A stretch of 64,000 nucleotides of DNA from an uncultured Saccharospirillaceae bacterium (GTDB lineage: Bacteria; Pseudomonadota; Gammaproteobacteria; Pseudomonadales; Oceanobacteraceae). The notes below the pieces were generated by a model. It was given only the letters and a program-made list of their open reading frames with translations. It was not told where the DNA came from and made no database searches. The position numbers and the translations under genes are program-made. Of this stretch, positions 35,029 through 43,242 are shown piece after piece; the stretch's first letter is position 1, and each line of letters starts with the position of its first letter. The DNA lies in assembly GCA_947503895.1 (NCBI GenBank), contig CANNFT010000011.1, forward strand, positions 1 to 64,000, read 5' to 3'.

Positions 35029-35089
35029 AAGTAACAAGCGCATGCATTTGACCTCCGCTTCGCTGCGGCAAATGACGTGGGCGTTAGTT
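35029..35089 (+). repeat. attC recombination site 7
   Basis: AAGTAACAAGCGCATG to GGGCGTTAGTT. CATTTG/CAAATG and CCGC/GCGG form the central hairpin around TTCGCT, and TAAC/GTTA form the outer arms. 61 bases. Confidence 0.8.
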
Positions 35090-35107
35090 CAACTAAGGGG
35101 GGGAATC

Positions 35108-35728
35108 GTGTCACTAATGACTATTTTGCTATTCATACCAGCATGCTTTGCATTGAACATGGCGCCTGGTCCCAATAACCTTCTTTCGATGGCGAATGCA
35201 AAGCGTTATGGCATGAGGGCTGCTTGCTATGCTGGTATTGGTCGGTTGGTTGCATTTGTAGGTATGATCGCGTTGGCTGCTGGAGGGTTGGCAACAGTGC
35301 TGTATACGTCGGAAAAATTGTTTCTCGCCATAAAAGTCGCTGGAGGAGTCTATCTACTTTGGCTTGCCTATCAGCTATGGACAGCAGATCCAACAGAGGA
35401 TGATAGCGGGGCGCTGGGAGGAAAAAGCATCATTCAATTGGCGAGACAGGAGTTTTTGCTGGCAGCTGGAAACCCCAAAGCCATTTTGATTTTTACGGCT
35501 TTCCTTCCTCAGTTTGTTGATCCAGCGGGGTCTGTTGGAGGTCAGTTTTTGATTCTAGGCGCGATATTTTTAATGCTTGAGTGGGTAGCAATAGCTGGGT
35601 ATGCATTCTTTGGTAAAGCATTGCGCAATTGGTTCTCCCGGCCTTCTATGCGCCGGCTGTTTAATAGGGTTTGTGCCGGACTGCTTGGTAGTGCAGGAGT
35701 TGGGCTTTTACTGGCTCGTCGTGAATGA
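35108..35728 (+). CDS. LysE/RhtB family amino acid exporter (cassette 7)
   Basis: 206 residues from GTG at 35108, four bases after AAGGGGGGGGA; the in-frame codons upstream lie inside the attC. The opening FIPACFALNMAPGPNNLLSM is the family signature (APGPN), and GNPKAILIFTAFLPQFVD near residue 120 is the second. Six membrane helices. Members export amino acids or their analogues; the substrate is unknown here. It has no attC of its own: MITE copy 3 follows six bases after the stop. Confidence 0.88.
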   Translation: MSLMTILLFIPACFALNMAPGPNNLLSMANAKRYGMRAACYAGIGRLVAFVGMIALAAGGLATVLYTSEKLFLAIKVAGGVYLLWLAYQLWTADPTEDDSGALGGKSIIQLARQEFLLAAGNPKAILIFTAFLPQFVDPAGSVGGQFLILGAIFLMLEWVAIAGYAFFGKALRNWFSRPSMRRLFNRVCAGLLGSAGVGLLLARRE

Positions 35729-35734
35729 ACTAAT

Positions 35735-35852
35735 GGGGACAATCTAACAGCCTAAATAAATCGGCTGGTGCTAATGGGACAGTCGCTCTAAGTACCCGGT
35801 GTTGGTCGCCGTGATTAAGAGCGAAGTACAGAATGTTAGAGTGGGTGTCCTC
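35735..35852 (+). mobile_element. MITE-like element, copy 3 (full)
   Basis: Begins GGGGACAATCTAACAGCC and ends GTGGGTGTCCTC, a slightly shortened copy (118 bases). It joins the end of the LysE gene to the C-terminal part of the IS1182-like transposase. Confidence 0.75.
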
Positions 35853-35870
35853 TTTGGTTCCCTTTGGTTC

Positions 35871-36014
35871 GTTGTCTTTGCCAATATTGAAACCAACAAG
35901 GGATAAAACCGATTTAGCTTACAAGGAAAAGAGAAAGTACAATCCCAATGGCAGTTGCACTGTATGGTTCATAATATCGAGAAGTTAACGAATTACGGGC
36001 AATTGAGTCATTAA
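35871..36014 (+). pseudogene. IS1182-family transposase, C-terminal fragment
   Basis: The frame reads VVFANIETNKG, a stop, then NRFSLQGKEKVQSQWQLHCM and VHNIEKLTNYGQLSH before TAA at 36012. FSLQGKEKV and the final HN-KL are the usual end of IS1182-family transposases. The right inverted repeat of the element lies 124 bases downstream. Confidence 0.75.
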
Positions 36015-36154
36015 AAGAGTGTCATAGAGCACTCATAGTGATTATCTGTATCATTTTTGTGTTTTAGGTTGATAATTAAAAATGATGTGGCAAATTAAAT
36101 GAAGAATTTTGGCGATGGGAAATCATGAACTTATGATGGTTTTTCTACAGCCTC

Positions 36155-36161
36155 GTTAGTG
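36155..36161 (+). repeat. attC-like right core after the IS
   Basis: GTTAGTG in CCTCGTTAGTGTG directly follows the IS1182-like right end and precedes the next cassette gene by 31 bases. The IS therefore probably entered an attC site. Only the core is left. Confidence 0.4.
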
Positions 36162-36192
36162 TGTAGCACAGAATGTTAATTATGGTTTTAAA

Positions 36193-36555
36193 ATGAATAG
36201 ATTAATACTAGCTTTTTGTATAGTCATGTTTACGGGTTGTAACTTCCAAAAAGAAGCAAATCAAAAATTTGGAGATCAACACTTTAAAACAGCGATTTCT
36301 TTAATCGAGCTTCATAATATACGTACTGGTTCGTATCCAGAATCATTAAACGATATCCAGTTCATGGGAGACTGGGATCAAATTGCTTTGCAGTCGGTAA
36401 AGTATGGCAGAGTTGAAGGCGGTTATACTTTATCCGTTACTAATGGGTGGGTCGGAAAGCCTGAACTTCAGTACCCTCCAGAGTTTTGGGTGGGGCTTGG
36501 AATCAAGTACACTAACCAGTCAATTCAGCTGACCTCTAAAGCGTCGGCTGATTGA
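36193..36555 (+). CDS. Small lipoprotein of unknown function (cassette 8)
   Basis: 120 residues. Lipoprotein signal MNRLILAFCIVMFTGC with the lipidated Cys in FTGC (residue 16). The mature part begins NFQKEANQKFGDQHFKTAIS and contains HNIRTGSYPESLNDI, a pattern shared with pseudopilin-like cassette lipoproteins (GSYP-SL). Its 3' end lies inside an attC: the left attC core overlaps codons near the end. Function unknown. Confidence 0.65.
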   Translation: MNRLILAFCIVMFTGCNFQKEANQKFGDQHFKTAISLIELHNIRTGSYPESLNDIQFMGDWDQIALQSVKYGRVEGGYTLSVTNGWVGKPELQYPPEFWVGLGIKYTNQSIQLTSKASAD

Positions 36556-36566
36556 GGCGTTAGACA
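36510..36566 (+). repeat. attC recombination site overlapping the cassette-8 gene
   Basis: CACTAACCAGTCAATTCAGC on the left pairs with GGCTGATTGAGGCGTTAG on the right (CTAAC/GTTAG, TCAAT/ATTGA, CAGC/GCTG). The right core GTTAGAC (36559-36565) fits GTTRRRY exactly. 57 bases; the gene stop (36553-36555) is inside it. Confidence 0.75.
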
Positions 36567-36583
36567 TTAGGTATACTACTGGG

Positions 36584-36648
36584 ATCCGGTGTTGGTCGCC
36601 GTGATTGTGAGCGAAGTACAGAATGTTAGAGTGGGTATCTTCTTTGGT
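36584..36648 (+). mobile_element. MITE-like element, right half only (copy 4)
   Basis: GATCCGGTGTTGGTCGCCGT to GTGGGTATCTTCTTTGG matches the right half of the other copies with several changes in the terminal TGTCCTC (here TATCTTC). It is the last integron-region repeat; normal chromosome follows. Confidence 0.7.
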
Positions 36649-36768
36649 TTTACTTTGGTTAGATGTACTATTCAGTGTTGGTCATTTAAACGTTGTGGTA
36701 TAACGGTTCCCGTGTGCTGAACTTAGTTTGCAAGCGCTTAAGCAATCAATTCATTTGTGTGAGACTCA

Positions 36769-37269
36769 ATGATCCCCTTAAAATATCTTGCATCGTACTC
36801 GCCCGAAGTGCAGCAACAGGTACGGAACCTGATTGAGCAAAATCGATTGCAATCGTATATTGATTCAAAATACCCTGAGACGCATCAGGTGAAAAACGAT
36901 GGTGAGTTACGGGATTATGTCCTCACCATTAAGAATCGCTATTTAAAAAAATCGGCACCGCTCAGTAAAATTATTTTTGATAATAAGATTCATGTCATCA
37001 ATAACGCGCTGGGTATGCACAGCTATGTGTCCAGAGTGCAAGGTGGAAAAATAAAAAGCAAGAATGAACTGCGTGTGGCTTCTATATTTAAGAATACACC
37101 GTTAGCATTTTTGAATATGATTGTCGTGCACGAGCTAGCGCACTTAAAAGAGAGGGATCATAACAAGGCATTTTACCAATTGTGTGAACATATGTTGCCG
37201 GATTACCATCAGTTGGAATTTGATATGCGTGTTTATCTAACTTTGCAGGATTTGAATCTAGGCGGTTAA
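36769..37269 (+). CDS. YgjP-like M48 metallohydrolase
   Basis: 166 residues, cytoplasmic. The zinc motif HELAH (near residue 123, in VVHELAHLKERDHNKAFYQL) and the later downstream region match the YgjP/DUF45 group of metal-dependent hydrolases, reported to act on peptides or nucleotides; the substrate is uncertain. The N-terminal 60 residues form a helical lead. It is the first conserved-looking gene beyond the integron, so it may mark the ancestral right flank. Confidence 0.7.
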   Translation: MIPLKYLASYSPEVQQQVRNLIEQNRLQSYIDSKYPETHQVKNDGELRDYVLTIKNRYLKKSAPLSKIIFDNKIHVINNALGMHSYVSRVQGGKIKSKNELRVASIFKNTPLAFLNMIVVHELAHLKERDHNKAFYQLCEHMLPDYHQLEFDMRVYLTLQDLNLGG

Positions 37270-37398
37270 TCTTTTATGGTACAACCCATATTGGAATGTG
37301 AGTGCTCTAGCCACTTAATATATGTAGGGTGAAGATTACTCTTGTAATTGCGCTGTTAAACTTTATGTTTAATCATACTGTTAGGGATTGAACGGGTT

Positions 37399-37704
37399 AT
37401 GGCTTCTGCTTCACCGATTGCATTTACGATTCTATTGATGGTGATGAGTACGGTATTACTGCCTTTATTCTGGTGTTTTTTGGCTGGTTGGCAGCAAAAA
37501 CATTTGCTGTCTGGTTTGTTTCGGTTTTCCTTAGTTGCGCTTTTATCGTTATTACTGCCATGGTTAGTCCTTTATTTTGGAAGAGAAGTCTCGGCCAAAT
37601 ATTCTGTTATATTCTTCTTAACTGCTCCCTATTTTAATATCTTTCTCTTCTTAGTTGTTCTGTGTATAACTGCCTTTAAAATTACAAAAAAACATTCAAG
37701 TTGA
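37399..37704 (+). CDS. Small three-helix membrane protein, unknown
   Basis: 101 residues with three strong hydrophobic segments (IAFTILLMVMSTVLLPLFW, FSLVALLSLLLPWLVLYF, SVIFFLTAPYFNIFLFLVV) and a short basic tail. No family recognised. It lies between the YgjP-like gene and the convergent astB gene. Confidence 0.5.
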   Translation: MASASPIAFTILLMVMSTVLLPLFWCFLAGWQQKHLLSGLFRFSLVALLSLLLPWLVLYFGREVSAKYSVIFFLTAPYFNIFLFLVVLCITAFKITKKHSS

Positions 37705-37774
37705 AAGTGGTGGGAGCACTGAACGAAAGCGGAAAACACAAACGGCCATGCACAAAAGCATGACCGCGGCGAGT

Positions 37775-39151
37775 TTAGGCTGGTAGCCCTGGGTACAGGT
37801 GATCAATTTCGAGCAATTCTGATAATGCCCTTAAGGCTTTGAAACTTTCCTCCATGAGTGATGGATCAGTTAAATCACTCGGTGCGATGTGTTCGCGATA
37901 ATGCGCACGCACCCAATCCTGTAAACGATCAATTTTTTGGTTATCTAAAATAAAGGCAGGGTTCACCGCTGCTAGCTCTTCGTTACTTAAAACGACGCGT
38001 AATCTAAGGCAAGCTGGCCCACCACCATTGCTCATGCTTTGTCTCACATCAACAAATGTAACATGACGAATTGGCTGAGCCTGGTCTTGAACCAGTTTTT
38101 TCAAGTAAGCCGCGACCGCTGGATTTTCTTCACATTCTGTCGGTGCAATTAAACGCATGTTATTCATATCGCCATCAGGGCCTGCAAGCAGCTGGCTGTT
38201 AAATAAATAACTTTTAATCGCATCCTCCAAGCTCACTTGATCGGCCGGTACGCAAACGGGTTTGAAATCCATACGTGCGCTTAGTTCATTAAATGCATTT
38301 TGTTGGGATGCTGGAACGTAAGCTTGTTCATGAAAAAACAAGACAGGTCCATTCCCCACGGCCACGACGTCATTGTGGAAAGCGCCGGCATTAATTGCGT
38401 CAGCGCTTTGTTGTAGGTACACCGCTTGTTCAGGTGGCAGTTGATGTTGCCTAGCCAAGGCTTGGCAAGACTCCAACGTTTGGCGTGCAGGAAATTTTAA
38501 TTGTGTGAGGTCTGTTTGATGATCACGACCATAGACAAATAAACCAAGGCCACTTTGACCGTACTGTGCGGTTAAGTGCGTGTGGTTAGCGGCACCTTCA
38601 TCTGCAAATCGGTGAATGGAAGGCAGTGCAGGGTGCACGGCAAAGTGCTGAGTACTGGGGAAAATAACCTTTAAGTGGTGATAGGTTTGTTCATGTTCAA
38701 TTGCACGGTGAGCAGTGGTGAGCAAGTTTGCGGGGGTGAAGTGCACCTTGCCATCTTGACTGTCAGCTGAGGGTGTCACTGTGGCCGCATTGGCTGCCCA
38801 CATGCTGGAGGCGGAATACACCATGGCAAGTAGCTCAGGTGCTTGTTCCGCGACAGATTGAATGAGGTCTGCGTTTCGCGCACCCTGAAATCCCAGTGCG
38901 CGAAGCACGTTTACATCGGGTCGCATTTGGGGTGGGATAAACCCTTGCGTATAACCCAAATGAATGAGCGTTCTCATTTTCTCAAGCCCCTGCAAGGCGG
39001 CTTGTTTTGGGCTGGAAACGGCAAGCGCATTGCGGTGAGAAGCGAGATTACCGTGTGCTAATCCACCGTAGTTATGAGTTGGGCCAATGAGACCGTCGAA
39101 ATTCACTTCGCGGCTAAATCCTGATGGGCGATCTGAATGCACTGCGCTCAT
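37775..39151 (-). CDS. astB: N-succinylarginine dihydrolase
   Basis: 458 residues from ATG at 39151, chosen because it overlaps the astD stop (ATGA) and begins near REVNFDGLIGPTHNYGGLAH, the usual N-terminus; 26 upstream in-frame codons lie within astD. Hydrolyses N-succinylarginine to succinylornithine, ammonia and carbon dioxide, second step of the AST pathway. Amidinotransferase-like fold with SADAINAGAFHNDVVAVGNG near residue 240 (His-Asp) and SNGGGPACLRLRVVL near residue 364 (catalytic Cys). Last gene of the operon. Confidence 0.95.
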   Translation of the reverse strand: MSAVHSDRPSGFSREVNFDGLIGPTHNYGGLAHGNLASHRNALAVSSPKQAALQGLEKMRTLIHLGYTQGFIPPQMRPDVNVLRALGFQGARNADLIQSVAEQAPELLAMVYSASSMWAANAATVTPSADSQDGKVHFTPANLLTTAHRAIEHEQTYHHLKVIFPSTQHFAVHPALPSIHRFADEGAANHTHLTAQYGQSGLGLFVYGRDHQTDLTQLKFPARQTLESCQALARQHQLPPEQAVYLQQSADAINAGAFHNDVVAVGNGPVLFFHEQAYVPASQQNAFNELSARMDFKPVCVPADQVSLEDAIKSYLFNSQLLAGPDGDMNNMRLIAPTECEENPAVAAYLKKLVQDQAQPIRHVTFVDVRQSMSNGGGPACLRLRVVLSNEELAAVNPAFILDNQKIDRLQDWVRAHYREHIAPSDLTDPSLMEESFKALRALSELLEIDHLYPGLPA

Positions 39152-40632
39152 GAACGAATACCTGTCTCTGGAAAAGTGGTTTGCTGCTCGGTGTGGGCAC
39201 CCGTCATGACTGACTGAGGCCATGCACAATAATCTGCGGCATAGTAAGCGCTCGGGCGATGGTTACCACTGGCGCCAATGCCACCAAAGGGTAATTCGCT
39301 GGATGCTCCTGCGGTCGGCTGATTAATACTGACCACACCCGCACGAATGCGCTGTTTGAATACGCGCTGATGTTCCAAATCGTCACTGATTAAACCCGCG
39401 GCTAACCCAAACTGTGTTTGGTTGGCCAGTTCGACGGCTTGCTCAAAGTTTTCCACTCGGTAAATTTGCAGTAATGGACCAAACCATTCTTCGTCGGGGA
39501 TATCACGCGCTTGCGTCACGTCAATAATGCCAGGACTTAGAAGACAGCCATAATCATCTAAAGGTTTGGCTTCCAGTAGGTTATGCCCACCGGCGGCTTG
39601 CAGGTTTTGCTGTGCTGTGACGATCTGTTGCGCCGCTCGGATGTGGATAACTGGACCCATAAACGGCGCAGGCTTCGCATCGGGTGCGTCCGTAATTAGG
39701 TTTGAGGCTAATTCGACAACGGCGGCGATTAAGGCCTCCGATTGCTTGGATTCCACGACAATGAGTCTTCTGGTGCAGGTGCATCTTTGTCCAGCACTGA
39801 GGAACGCGCTGCGTACGATAATTTGAGCAGCCGCTTCGACATGAATATCCTCGTCGGCGATCAATGCATTATTGCCACCCATTTCCAGTGCCAGCATCAC
39901 TTCAGGTCGGCCGCCAAATTGTTGGTGCAGCAATTTGCCCACCGTTGAGGAGCCGGTGAACAGCAAACCATCAATGGGTTGCTGACATAATGCTTCGCCT
40001 ACTGGACGGCTACCTTGAATGAGATTAATAACGCCCTTGGGTAAGCCCGCCTTTTGCCAGCAATGCAGGGTTAATATGGCGGTTAGCGGTGTTTCTTCAC
40101 TGGGTTTAAATACAATGGTGTTGCCTGCGAGTAAGGCGGGGACAATGTGGCCATTCGGAAGGTGGCCAGGGAAGTTATACGGGCCAAATACTACCATGAC
40201 GCCATGAGCATGGTGCCCGAGACCGAGGTTTTCTTTCCGCCATTCTCCCGCACGCTCAGACTGTGCTCGAATGCTGATGGCGACTTTGTTGATCATGGCT
40301 TGAACTTCGGTTTTGGCTTCCCAAGACGGCTTACCGGTTTCCAGCGAGATGCATTGCGCTATTTCAGCTTGGTGCTCGGCCAACTGTTGAGCAAATTTTT
40401 CCATGATCTCGATACGGTCTTCTAGTGGCAGATAGCCCCAGTTCAATTGCGCATCTCGCGCACTGGCAACGGCACTGGCGACTTGTTCTGGGCTGGCCGC
40501 GTGACCACTCCAGATGGTTTGTCCGTTCATTGGGTTGAGGGAAGACAATGCTTCCCCCTTGCCCGTTAACCATTCGCCATTACAAAAAAGTGCCTCAGCG
40601 CTGAATTGATCGCCCTGTTTTTTTATCATCAT
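39148..40632 (-). CDS. astD: Succinylglutamate-semialdehyde dehydrogenase
   Basis: 494 residues, NAD-dependent aldehyde dehydrogenase, fourth AST step. The N-terminal domain has FGPYNFPGHLPNGHIVPALL near 152; the catalytic Glu lies in ALEMGGNNALI near 250 and the catalytic Cys in SAGQRCTCTRRL near 285. Starts at ATG 40632, overlapping the end of astA, and its stop overlaps the astB start, so the three genes are translationally coupled. Confidence 0.95.
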   Translation of the reverse strand: MMIKKQGDQFSAEALFCNGEWLTGKGEALSSLNPMNGQTIWSGHAASPEQVASAVASARDAQLNWGYLPLEDRIEIMEKFAQQLAEHQAEIAQCISLETGKPSWEAKTEVQAMINKVAISIRAQSERAGEWRKENLGLGHHAHGVMVVFGPYNFPGHLPNGHIVPALLAGNTIVFKPSEETPLTAILTLHCWQKAGLPKGVINLIQGSRPVGEALCQQPIDGLLFTGSSTVGKLLHQQFGGRPEVMLALEMGGNNALIADEDIHVEAAAQIIVRSAFLSAGQRCTCTRRLIVVESKQSEALIAAVVELASNLITDAPDAKPAPFMGPVIHIRAAQQIVTAQQNLQAAGGHNLLEAKPLDDYGCLLSPGIIDVTQARDIPDEEWFGPLLQIYRVENFEQAVELANQTQFGLAAGLISDDLEHQRVFKQRIRAGVVSINQPTAGASSELPFGGIGASGNHRPSAYYAADYCAWPQSVMTGAHTEQQTTFPETGIRS

Positions 40633-41654
40633 GTTGTTTTCTCCTGTACCAAAAAGGCACTTGTTTGGCCGTGCGCGAGACCGATCAACTGAGATACATT
40701 TTCCGTGGTATGAACATTATTGTTTTCTACCCATGCATCCTGTGTGACGCGAAAATGATGCCAAGTGGGATTACACAAAATGGCCTTTTTCGATTCAGCC
40801 GCGGTGAGTTTGCTTTCAGCGGATTGCGTCAATGGCGCGGTCTGCAAGGCTTGAATACTTCGCAGTCGCTGGATATCTGCTCGCATGATGGGACCGGCAT
40901 CAAAGACATCCACTAAGCGCTCATAATGGAACCCTTCTTCTTCCAATAATTGCTTGGCACGACGACCGGCATCGGCAGGTTTTCCAATGACCGCTTTCGC
41001 CGCTTCTGGCAGAAGGTTGGTGTAAATGGGGTACTTGGGCATTAATTCGGTAATAAACTGATTTGAGCCAACGCCGCATAGTCGATCTGCTTCATCAAAT
41101 GACATTTGAAAAAAGTGGTGCCCGATGGCGTCCCAAAATGGACTGTGCCCATCTTCATCTGTCCAACCACGCAGTTCGGCAATGACAGAATCCGCAAAGC
41201 GATCCGGAAACAAGCCCATGAGAATGTAGCGGGCTTTACCGAGCCAATGGCCATTGCCGCGATACTCTGGGTCTAAGAAGAAAGATCCGACTTCGGAGCA
41301 ATCGGTGTAATCGTTGCTTAAATGCAATAACTCGCTGCGGACTTGCTTTTGCAGCGAATGCGAGTGGTGCGTCACGGACATTAGACGGTAAGCGTAAAAT
41401 GCTTGTTGTGCACCGGTCATCGCGTATATACCCGCCGTACCCACTACTTTGTCGCGTTCTGTATCTTCCATTGCCAGCAGAAAGAAATCATCGCGGTGCT
41501 TTTCAGTGCGCTCAAAGCTGTCCATAGACAATTGGATTTTACTCGTCAGCGCTTCGCGGTTGTGCGGCAGTGATGTCATGCCCTTGCCGGCCTTTAATGC
41601 CAACTCTAGGAGATCATCAATGTCTTTTTCTGCAACAGGGCGAACCATTAACAT
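40629..41654 (-). CDS. astA: Arginine N-succinyltransferase
   Basis: 341 residues, the first AST enzyme: transfers succinyl from succinyl-CoA to arginine. MVRPVAEKDIDDLLELA at the start and FFLDPEYRGNGHWLGKARYIL near 128 with ELRGWTDEDGHSPFWDAIGHHFF near 160 are AstA signatures. The start shares one base with the stop of the upstream M20 gene (TAATG). Single subunit type; no AstA1/A2 pair is seen. Confidence 0.95.
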   Translation of the reverse strand: MLMVRPVAEKDIDDLLELALKAGKGMTSLPHNREALTSKIQLSMDSFERTEKHRDDFFLLAMEDTERDKVVGTAGIYAMTGAQQAFYAYRLMSVTHHSHSLQKQVRSELLHLSNDYTDCSEVGSFFLDPEYRGNGHWLGKARYILMGLFPDRFADSVIAELRGWTDEDGHSPFWDAIGHHFFQMSFDEADRLCGVGSNQFITELMPKYPIYTNLLPEAAKAVIGKPADAGRRAKQLLEEEGFHYERLVDVFDAGPIMRADIQRLRSIQALQTAPLTQSAESKLTAAESKKAILCNPTWHHFRVTQDAWVENNNVHTTENVSQLIGLAHGQTSAFLVQEKTT

Positions 41655-42895
41655 TATGCTTGCTCCTTAGAAGCGTCGGCATTGAGTGAAATAAGTTTTT
41701 CAATCAGGGTGACGGTCAGTGCGGCTCGTTCAGCAAAGCTGTCGATGCAGGCGTATTCTTGGTCTGTGTGGATATTAGCGCCGCGTACGCCAAGGGTATC
41801 GATATTGATCAAGCCTGCGGCGGCTAAATTGTTGCCCTCGCAACACCCCCCAGTGGCTTTCCAACGTATGTCTAACCCCAGTTCTTGGCCGCAACTTTTC
41901 AGCAATTCAAACATGGCTTCTTGCTTGGGTGTCATGGGTTTTGGCGGGCGGTTAAAGTGACCATGGAGCGTTAACGTGCAACCCGTCGAGGACTCGACGT
42001 CGCTGAGTGTTTGTTGGATCTTAGTCTCCATGTCGGTCATTTGTTCGGGCGTATTCACTCGAACATTAAAGCGGCATAGACACTGGTCTGGTACAACGTT
42101 GACGGCACCACCGCCGACGATTTTTCCGATGTTAACCGTGATACCGGCTGTTTCATCTGTTAGCTGACTCAAACGCTGTGCGGTTTCGGCAATGGCAACG
42201 ACTGCATTGCGGCCATCGAAGAAGTCGCGCCCAGCATGTGTGCTGAACCCCTTTGCGGTGACCGAAAAGTTACCGCTGCCTTTACGAGCACCGGCGAGTG
42301 TGCCATCGCTGAGCGCCGGCTCGTATGTCAGCCCGTAATGCGCGTGTTGCGCTAATTCCATTAATATCGGTGCGGAAACAGTGGAACCGATTTCCTCATC
42401 CGGCGAAATCGCCACCGTGAAACCGAATTGATCGCGTAACGGAGAATCATTGAGGTAAGCCAAGGCGTGCGCAAGAATGACTAACCCGCCTTTCATATCG
42501 GCCGTACCCGGCCCGTGCAGTAGGCCGCCGTCAATGCGGCAATCCTGAAAATGAGTGTCTTTTGGAAAGACGGTGTCACTGTGGCCAGTCATTAACAACT
42601 GTAACGGTGCATCTGGACGAGCACGAAATATCTGCATGGGATTCGGCTGATACTCACTGACACTGGTGTCATCATTGACCAGCTGAATCGGCGCTAACGG
42701 ACGATATTCGGTGGAATCGGCGAGTGGGGCGAATATGGCTTCTAAAGACGCTTGTACTTTGCCAATACCTTCGAAGTGATAACTGCCAGAATTCAATTGG
42801 CAGAGCTCGACGATTTGTTGCAGCATTTTATCTTGTTGATCGGTAAGCTGCTGAAGCAGTGGCTTACGGTGCGCTTGAACCTGTAATGCTGACAT
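41654..42895 (-). CDS. M20 peptidase, glutamate-carboxypeptidase-like, in the ast operon
   Basis: 413 residues. M20 metal-site motifs are intact: TGHSDTVFP (His), GTADMKGG (Asp), SPDEEIGS (Glu-Glu), TYEPALSDG and a late His in GANIHTDQEY. The layout matches carboxypeptidase G2-like enzymes, which cleave glutamate from N-acyl groups. It is first in the operon with astA, astD and astB, coupled to astA by TAATG. AstE (a different, M14-like family) is not found in the window. I infer that this enzyme cleaves N-succinylglutamate to succinate and glutamate, replacing AstE. The alternative is an acetylornithine-type deacylase. Confidence 0.85.
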   Translation of the reverse strand: MSALQVQAHRKPLLQQLTDQQDKMLQQIVELCQLNSGSYHFEGIGKVQASLEAIFAPLADSTEYRPLAPIQLVNDDTSVSEYQPNPMQIFRARPDAPLQLLMTGHSDTVFPKDTHFQDCRIDGGLLHGPGTADMKGGLVILAHALAYLNDSPLRDQFGFTVAISPDEEIGSTVSAPILMELAQHAHYGLTYEPALSDGTLAGARKGSGNFSVTAKGFSTHAGRDFFDGRNAVVAIAETAQRLSQLTDETAGITVNIGKIVGGGAVNVVPDQCLCRFNVRVNTPEQMTDMETKIQQTLSDVESSTGCTLTLHGHFNRPPKPMTPKQEAMFELLKSCGQELGLDIRWKATGGCCEGNNLAAAGLINIDTLGVRGANIHTDQEYACIDSFAERAALTVTLIEKLISLNADASKEQA

Positions 42896-43242
42896 TGTCG
42901 ATACCTAATGAAAACGGATTTACCGTATTGTCGTTAAACCTCAGCGAATGAGTTGCTGATGTTGGGCCAGCGTGCCGGATTTTTTCCGGTGGCGTATTCA
43001 GTGTAGTAAAGCACCGTAAATTATGTGTTTTAGTGCATTAAATTGACGGAATTGTCTAAATTAAGTCCGGCAACCCAGTGATCTTCAGAATTAAATCCTG
43101 CCCTTTATTCCTACAATAGATTGATCCATCACGAAGCCATGCTACTGATCATGTATCGTGCATTCGCCGTTTAATCCTGATTGCATTCGGTGGGTCTGTT
43201 TGGTGAGTGAACTCTAATGAAACCATTTAGGACGGCTCAAAT
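42896..43242. other. Divergent promoter region of the ast operon
   Basis: 347 bases between the M20 start and the aminotransferase start, transcribed both ways. Contains a CCGGA/TCCGG dyad (42975-42989) and AT-rich stretches with TACAAT (43114-43119 region). No clear sigma-54 or ArgR site was found. The Lrp/AsnC regulator downstream is the obvious candidate to act here. No gene. Confidence 0.45.

Larger units (their letters stand above)
33276..36150 (+). mobile_element. IS1182-like element split into two ends
   Basis: Left end CTGTAGAAAAACC (33276-33288) and right end GGTTTTTCTACAG (36138-36150) are perfect inverted repeats. After the left end comes the start of a transposase; before the right end comes its C-terminus. 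In between lie two MITE copies and three integron cassettes, and most of the transposase is absent. The element is thus both deleted and filled with foreign DNA. Confidence 0.75.

Noticed and set aside
39152..39229. Longer N-terminus for AstB
   Set aside because: Those codons lie inside astD; the overlapping ATGA at 39148-39151 and the family start favour 39151.
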